DNA from: Burkholderiales bacterium Ga0077547
GTDB lineage: Bacteria; Pseudomonadota; Gammaproteobacteria; Burkholderiales; Burkholderiaceae_C
Length of the DNA stretch: 64,000 nt
NCBI GenBank assembly: GCA_001464195.1
Contig: LNEY01000010.1
Coordinates: 62,001 to 126,000, forward strand
Reading direction: 5' to 3'
The notes below the pieces were generated by a model. That model saw nothing but the letters and a program-made list of their open reading frames with translations. It was not told the DNA's origin and searched no databases. A program made the translations under genes and the position numbers. This document shows, one piece after another, positions 61,392 through 64,000 of the stretch. The first letter of the stretch is position 1, and every line of letters begins with the position of its first letter.

Positions 61392-63707
61392 TCAGACCGA
61401 GGCCAGTTGCGGCGCAGTGGATGCGGCCACCGACAACGCTGCCGAGGCGTTCGGCGCCGCCTCGGGCGTGGCTTGAACCGCAGCGATCACGCCGGTGGCG
61501 ACTGCCACCGGAAACGTCTCGATGCCGGCCGCCATTAGCTCAGGCGAGATGCCCAGGGCCCAGGCCGTGGCGATGGAGGCCAGCAGCACCTCGGCTGGAT
61601 CGGCCACGGGCAGCGCCGCGTTCGCAGGCGCAGTGAACCGGCGGACGGCATGCTCGACATGGGCACACACCGTTTCGGCCGAGCCCGCTGCCAGCACGGC
61701 CCAGCCGTCTCGCAGGTAGACACAGCGCCCACCGGCCGCGCGGTGGGTTGCCAGCGCATGGTTGTCGCTGTCACCGGCATACAAGATCACGTCGCCGTCA
61801 CACAGCGAGGCCATGTCGGCGATCCGGGAGTCGGCGGCATTCAACACCGCGACGCCGCTGGTCGCCACCACATCGACCTGGGTGCGGAGCACCTTGGCCA
61901 ATTGATCGGAGCCAAAGACATCATGGGTCGCCAACACCGCGGCGTCATGGGGCGCCAGCGTCAGATCGGTGACCACCCCGACATGGCAGCGGTCGTACGC
62001 CAATCCATCATTCAACACCGATGGTGCACCGTTCTCGACCACCACCGCGTCCACGCTGCGGTTCATCAGCAGCCGGTGGCCCGCCTCCCAGCGCGCGCCG
62101 TCGCTGCGGTCGATCTGGCGGTTGCCCAGGAACAACCCGTCGCGGCAGGCCAGGCCGACCCGGCGGCCACTCAGGTGCAGCAACCAGGCCACCAATCTGG
62201 CCATCGTGTGCGTGCCCACTGATCCGGCGATGCCGACGATGTCGATGCGGCCGCTCTTGCCGTCGTCTTCGTCTTCGGGGAACAGGTGGTCGACGATCGC
62301 CTGGCCCACGGGTCGCGGCGTGCCTTCTGCGGGCCTCAGGTGCATCAGCAAACCGGGCCCCGCATTCACTTCAACCACCGCGCCGCCCTGCACATGCAAC
62401 GGCCGGGAAATGTCTTCAGCCACCATGTCGATGCCGGCGATGTCCAGGCCCACCACACGAGCGGCCAGCGACGCCGCATGGGCCACGTCGGGATGGACAT
62501 CATCGGTGCAATCAATGGCGACGTTGCCGTTGCGCTGCACCAGCACACGCTGGCCATCGACCGGCACGGAGTCGCCAGACAGCCCCTGGCGCTCGAGCAG
62601 CAGTCGCATGGCCGGCTCCCGGTCCAGGATGATGGTCTCCAGCGGGAATGCTTCGGCCTCGCCGCGGCGGGGGTCGCTGTTGAGCTGGTTGTCGATCAGC
62701 TGGACAACGCTGTCGCGGCCATTGCCAACGATCCAGAGGCTTTCGCCCCGGGCTGCGGCCACCAACTTGCCACCCACCACGAGCAGGCGGTGCTCGTCGC
62801 CACGAATGAACCGCTCGACGATGACGTCACTGCCCTCGGCCTCGGCCACCTTGAAGGCGGCCTCGACATCGGCGCGTTCCGTCAACTCGAGGGAGACCCC
62901 CCGGCCGTGGTTGCCGTCCAACGGCTTGACCACCACTGGCAAGCCTATGTCCAGGGCAGTCTCCCAGGCGGTTTGGGGGCCGTCGACCACCTCGCCCTCA
63001 GGCACTGGCACGCCGCACGACTTCAGCAGCGATTTGGTCAGATCCTTGTTGCCAGCGATGCCCTCGGCGATGGCGCTGGTCTTGTCCGTCTCAGCCGTCC
63101 AGATGCGGCGCTGCCGTGCGCCATGGCCCAGTTGCACCAGGTTGCCGGCATTCAAGCGGATGTGAGGAATGCCCCGCTCGGTCGCTGCAGCCACGATGCT
63201 GGCCGTGCTGGGGCCGAAGTAGCAGTCGTCGATCTTCTCGCGGATCTGCTCGACGGCAGCCGTCAGATCGAAGGGCACGTCGTTGATCGTGGACATGATC
63301 AGGCGGTGACCGGCCGCGAGCGCCGTTCGGGCGACGTGCTCGTCGCGCGCACGGAACACCATGCGATAGACGCCACGCTGCGAGGTGCTGCGGGTCTGAC
63401 CGAAGCCTGTGGGCATGCCGGCGAGGTTCAGCAGTTCGATCACCACATGCTCGAGCACATGGCCCGCCCAGGTGCCTGTTTGCAGTCGCTCGAGGAAACC
63501 GCCTCGCTCACCCACACCGCAGTGGTGCTCGACCAGGGCCGGCAGCAGCGCGACCAGACGCTCGTTGAAGCCCGGCAGCAGGTGACTCGGGTGATCTTCC
63601 AGTTCGCCCAGATCCAGCCAGGTCTCCAGCGCGGGGCGGTAGGTCCAGATATTGGGGCCCCGCAAGTAGGTGACGCGAAGCAGGCGTATGTCGTCGAATT
63701 TCTTCAT
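61392..63707 (-). CDS. Second cyanophycin synthetase-like protein (CphA') with degenerate ligase P-loop
   Basis: The 771-residue protein shares the CphA N-terminal domain (LRGPNIWTYRPALE) and a complete ATP-grasp domain (VVVKPLDGNHGRGVSL), but its Mur-ligase part is shorter and the P-loop reads GIAGSVGT (492-499), so the Lys-Thr that bind ATP are missing. It ends in an Ala-rich tail. It probably cannot add arginine itself and may act with the neighbouring CphA, as a structural partner or an enzyme with one active site. ATG 63707 lacks a Shine-Dalgarno sequence (CCCTCCAAC before it). First gene of the cph pair. Confidence 0.9.
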   Translation of the reverse strand: MKKFDDIRLLRVTYLRGPNIWTYRPALETWLDLGELEDHPSHLLPGFNERLVALLPALVEHHCGVGERGGFLERLQTGTWAGHVLEHVVIELLNLAGMPTGFGQTRSTSQRGVYRMVFRARDEHVARTALAAGHRLIMSTINDVPFDLTAAVEQIREKIDDCYFGPSTASIVAAATERGIPHIRLNAGNLVQLGHGARQRRIWTAETDKTSAIAEGIAGNKDLTKSLLKSCGVPVPEGEVVDGPQTAWETALDIGLPVVVKPLDGNHGRGVSLELTERADVEAAFKVAEAEGSDVIVERFIRGDEHRLLVVGGKLVAAARGESLWIVGNGRDSVVQLIDNQLNSDPRRGEAEAFPLETIILDREPAMRLLLERQGLSGDSVPVDGQRVLVQRNGNVAIDCTDDVHPDVAHAASLAARVVGLDIAGIDMVAEDISRPLHVQGGAVVEVNAGPGLLMHLRPAEGTPRPVGQAIVDHLFPEDEDDGKSGRIDIVGIAGSVGTHTMARLVAWLLHLSGRRVGLACRDGLFLGNRQIDRSDGARWEAGHRLLMNRSVDAVVVENGAPSVLNDGLAYDRCHVGVVTDLTLAPHDAAVLATHDVFGSDQLAKVLRTQVDVVATSGVAVLNAADSRIADMASLCDGDVILYAGDSDNHALATHRAAGGRCVYLRDGWAVLAAGSAETVCAHVEHAVRRFTAPANAALPVADPAEVLLASIATAWALGISPELMAAGIETFPVAVATGVIAAVQATPEAAPNASAALSVAASTAPQLASV

Positions 63708-63856
63708 GTTGGAGGGATGGGGTTCTCAAGGCGGGCCGCTCGGCGAGAATCGCGGGCCCCGTTCGATGGTCAGGTCATCTGTCCCGCCAACGGTGCGACC
63801 GTCACATGCAGCATTCCCATTCCAGTCAAGTCCTCACTCCAGGGTTGCCCGCCGCC

Positions 63857-64000
63857 ATGAACTCGGACGCTGTACCGCTGGAGTCCGATGAGAACGCGCT
63901 CGCGTCACTGCCGGTTGACCTGACGCCGACACTGCATTTTTCCGAGGGCCAGCTGGTGCTGACCGACCGCAGGCTGCTGGCGCTGCAGCAGCAGCCAGAC
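63857..64000 (+). CDS. Probable cyanophycin-associated ABC transporter protein (5' part only)
   Basis: Only the first 48 codons are inside the window. The visible part reads ALASLPVDLTPTLHFSEGQL followed by VLTDRRLLAL, which resembles the N-terminal domain of the large ABC transporter ATPase-permease found next to cphA in betaproteobacteria and named in databases for cyanophycin metabolism. No ABC motif is visible yet, so the call rests on N-terminal resemblance and location. It is divergent from cphA' across 149 bp. ATG 63857 is the first in-frame start; no strong ribosome-binding site is seen. Confidence 0.5.
   Translation, partial: MNSDAVPLESDENALASLPVDLTPTLHFSEGQLVLTDRRLLALQQQPD

Overview
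The window is GC-rich, densely packed bacterial chromosome. Gene content and order point to a betaproteobacterium of the order Burkholderiales, most like the Leptothrix/Rubrivivax/Methylibium group. The pointers are pilMNOPQ-aroK-aroB-dgt facing a class A penicillin-binding protein gene, cyaY facing lptM-lysA, several 16-stranded-type porins, the Coq7-type ubiquinone hydroxylase, a HiPIP, a divergent gspC/gspG secretion locus and a tandem cyanophycin synthetase pair. The genus call is inference. I see no insertion sequence, prophage, CRISPR array, tRNA or rRNA gene.

Layout. 1-7904 (minus): the type IV pilus assembly operon pilMNOPQ, running into aroK, aroB and dgt (dgt is cut by the window start). 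8170-13354 (mostly plus): mrcA, cyaY (minus), lptM, lysA, a very basic 49-residue protein and a lipid-anchored HiPIP. 13532-21029 (minus): an uninterrupted run of porin, DUF3047 lipoprotein and a five-gene peptide-type ABC importer (order B-A-C-D-F). 21178-26568: three more porins with coq7 (plus) and osmC (minus) between them, and an orphan plus-strand terminator that marks a probable small RNA. 26927-29572: ilvA and cobT. 29596-41061: a complete type II secretion locus, gspC divergent from gspGHIJKLMNDEF. 41210-52808: housekeeping genes (AAA+ ATPase, 5'-nucleotidase, tyrS, M23 peptidase, anmK, erpA, rplM-rpsI, DUF2726 protein, srkA, htpG). 52866-58528: a membrane transporter facing a tight five-gene operon (ribbon-helix-helix regulator, PHB-depolymerase-like esterase, exported methyltransferase-like protein, alpha/beta hydrolase, EamA transporter). 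58365-64000: a 93-residue protein, cphA, cphA' with a degenerate ligase P-loop, and the start of a divergent gene probably encoding a cyanophycin-associated ABC transporter.

How the genes work together. PilM-Q build the inner-membrane alignment complex and outer-membrane secretin of type IV pili; GspC-N do the equivalent for type II secretion, and both need a prepilin peptidase encoded elsewhere. The porin-DUF3047-Dpp run could be one uptake route from outer membrane to cytoplasm. CphA and CphA' make the nitrogen store cyanophycin. Many junctions are 4-bp ATGA or GTGA overlaps, implying translational coupling.

The features most worth follow-up are the small RNA with an anti-Shine-Dalgarno stretch (about 23845-23946), the porin/DUF3047/ABC run, the three-half-site operator in front of the ribbon-helix-helix operon, a near-consensus heat-shock promoter for htpG, the degenerate CphA', and the short basic protein at 12571.
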